From Methanobacteriota archaeon (GTDB lineage Archaea; Thermoplasmatota; Poseidoniia; Poseidoniales; Poseidoniaceae), in the NCBI GenBank assembly GCA_002726395.1, contig PBTA01000025.1, positions 1 through 6,219 of the forward strand: 6,219 nucleotides of DNA, in the 5' to 3' direction. Every line of letters begins with the position of its first letter. The stretch's first letter is position 1. Shown here piece by piece: positions 5,475 through 6,219 of this stretch. The translations under genes were made by a program, and so were the position numbers. The notes below the pieces were generated by a model. It saw only the letters and a list, made by a program, of their open reading frames with translations, did not search any database and was not told where the DNA came from.

Positions 5475-6032
5475 TTAAGAGGTTTTCGCCGTCTGTTTGT
5501 CATCTGCCGCGGCATTTGTCCCTGCTTTTTGATTAACGACCGCAGTCTCAAACTCGGCTTTAAAATACTCTCGAGCAGCCACTGGATTCAACGTAATCAA
5601 ATTCCCTCCACTCTCAAAGTGCTGGGTAAATACCTTTCCTAGAGCATAGGTACTAGCGGCTGCAAACGCAGCTCCCGTTGTCATTCCTAAAATTGTCCCA
5701 ACCCCTGGGACAGCTTTCACGAGGCTTGATGCTGTATGGGCCATTCCAGCAGGTACTACAGCCGCAATCAAAGAGCTAATAATCGTCTTAGCTGCTTCCT
5801 TTTTAAACGGAATATCATATATTCTCGCTATATCGGCGAGCATTTTTATCTGTATTGCTGAGATACCAGCCAGATCTAATCCGGGAACAGGAACTAAACC
5901 TGCCCCAGCAGCCCACGGTAAATGTTTTGTTATCGTCATTGAGGCCAATACATGTCGTTCCTGATCCTCCATGAGCTCTACCTCTTCTACCGTGACTTCC
6001 TCTTCAACCGCTTCTTTCTTTTCTGAAACCAT
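5475..6032 (-). CDS. DUF697 / YcjF-like family protein
   Basis: Protein of 185 residues with an acidic N-terminus (residues 3-25, rich in Glu) followed by a DUF697-like domain. Key motifs are GLVPVPGLDLAGISAIQIKM at 45-64, LADIARIYDIPF at 65-76, two hydrophobic glycine/alanine-rich segments at about 84-98 and 109-135, and KVFTQHFESGG at 133-143. The last 20 residues are polar and probably flexible. Members associate with membranes; some are linked to GTPases or stress responses, but no biochemical activity is settled. ATG at 6032 is well supported by AAGGAC about 6 bases upstream (complement of 6039-6044). It is the first gene of the four-gene operon in this window. The 187 bases ahead of it contain no promoter I would defend. 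Confidence 0.85.
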   Translation of the reverse strand: MVSEKKEAVEEEVTVEEVELMEDQERHVLASMTITKHLPWAAGAGLVPVPGLDLAGISAIQIKMLADIARIYDIPFKKEAAKTIISSLIAAVVPAGMAHTASSLVKAVPGVGTILGMTTGAAFAAASTYALGKVFTQHFESGGNLITLNPVAAREYFKAEFETAVVNQKAGTNAAADDKQTAKTS

Positions 6033-6038
6033 TTGTTT

Positions 6039-6044
6039 GTCCTT
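6039..6044 (-). promoter_or_regulatory. Ribosome binding site of the DUF697 gene
   Basis: AAGGAC on the - strand, 6 bases before the ATG at 6032. This is the clearest Shine-Dalgarno site on the - strand and fixes the start of the operon's first gene. Confidence 0.65.
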
Positions 6045-6219
6045 ATTATTTATTGATGTATCTATAAATTAAAAGCTTAATAGAATTCCCTTTATATACA
6101 CCTAACGCCTTTTTTGTTTGGACCAGCATGCGCCTGGTTAATTACCCCGAAAAGTTAATGAAGAGCTAATGCCAAAACTTTTGAAATCTTAACCTTTCTT
6201 GCGACTGGCTTTTGTTTTC

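Noticed and set aside
6061..6175. Promoter ahead of the DUF697 gene (TATAAA, TATATA, TTGGCA matches)
   Set aside because: Each candidate box lacks a partner at acceptable spacing, and the region is AT-rich enough to give such matches by chance.

Overview
The window suggests a Gram-negative bacterium with moderately AT-rich DNA. The channel gene has a Sec-type signal peptide and a domain that would face the periplasm. The exporter belongs to the SyrD/PvdE/YojI type known from proteobacteria. No rRNA, tRNA, CRISPR array or insertion sequence is visible, and the species cannot be named from this sequence.

Layout. Positions 1-231 are AT-rich and hold nothing firm. A TTG-started 41-codon membrane mini-gene with a strong ribosome site sits at 245-370 (+). 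Positions 371-716 form a regulatory stretch with a perfect TATAAT box and two near-perfect palindromes, and lead into the main + strand gene. That gene (717-1805) encodes a complete bacterial pentameric ligand-gated ion channel of 362 residues: signal peptide, beta-sandwich sensor domain and four membrane helices. Positions 1806-2280 separate it from the convergent - strand genes. This gap holds only a weak, K/R-rich 98-codon frame on the - strand and a GC-rich inverted repeat.

The - strand, read from 6032 down to 2281, looks like one operon of four genes: a DUF697/YcjF-like membrane-associated protein; a 58-residue two-helix membrane protein whose true frame is partly masked by an overlapping longer open frame; a complete SyrD/PvdE/YojI-type ABC exporter half-transporter; and an SPFH (prohibitin/stomatin-like) membrane protein. 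The exporter and SPFH genes overlap by 8 bases. No confident promoter was found ahead of this operon.

Every confidently read gene is membrane-bound or membrane-associated. The likely theme is envelope physiology: a signal-gated ion channel facing an operon that may export a peptide or other amphipathic compound and organise the membrane through SPFH and DUF697 proteins. The families are read from sequence motifs. Any functional link between the channel and the operon is inference from adjacency, and no peptide biosynthesis gene is present in the window.
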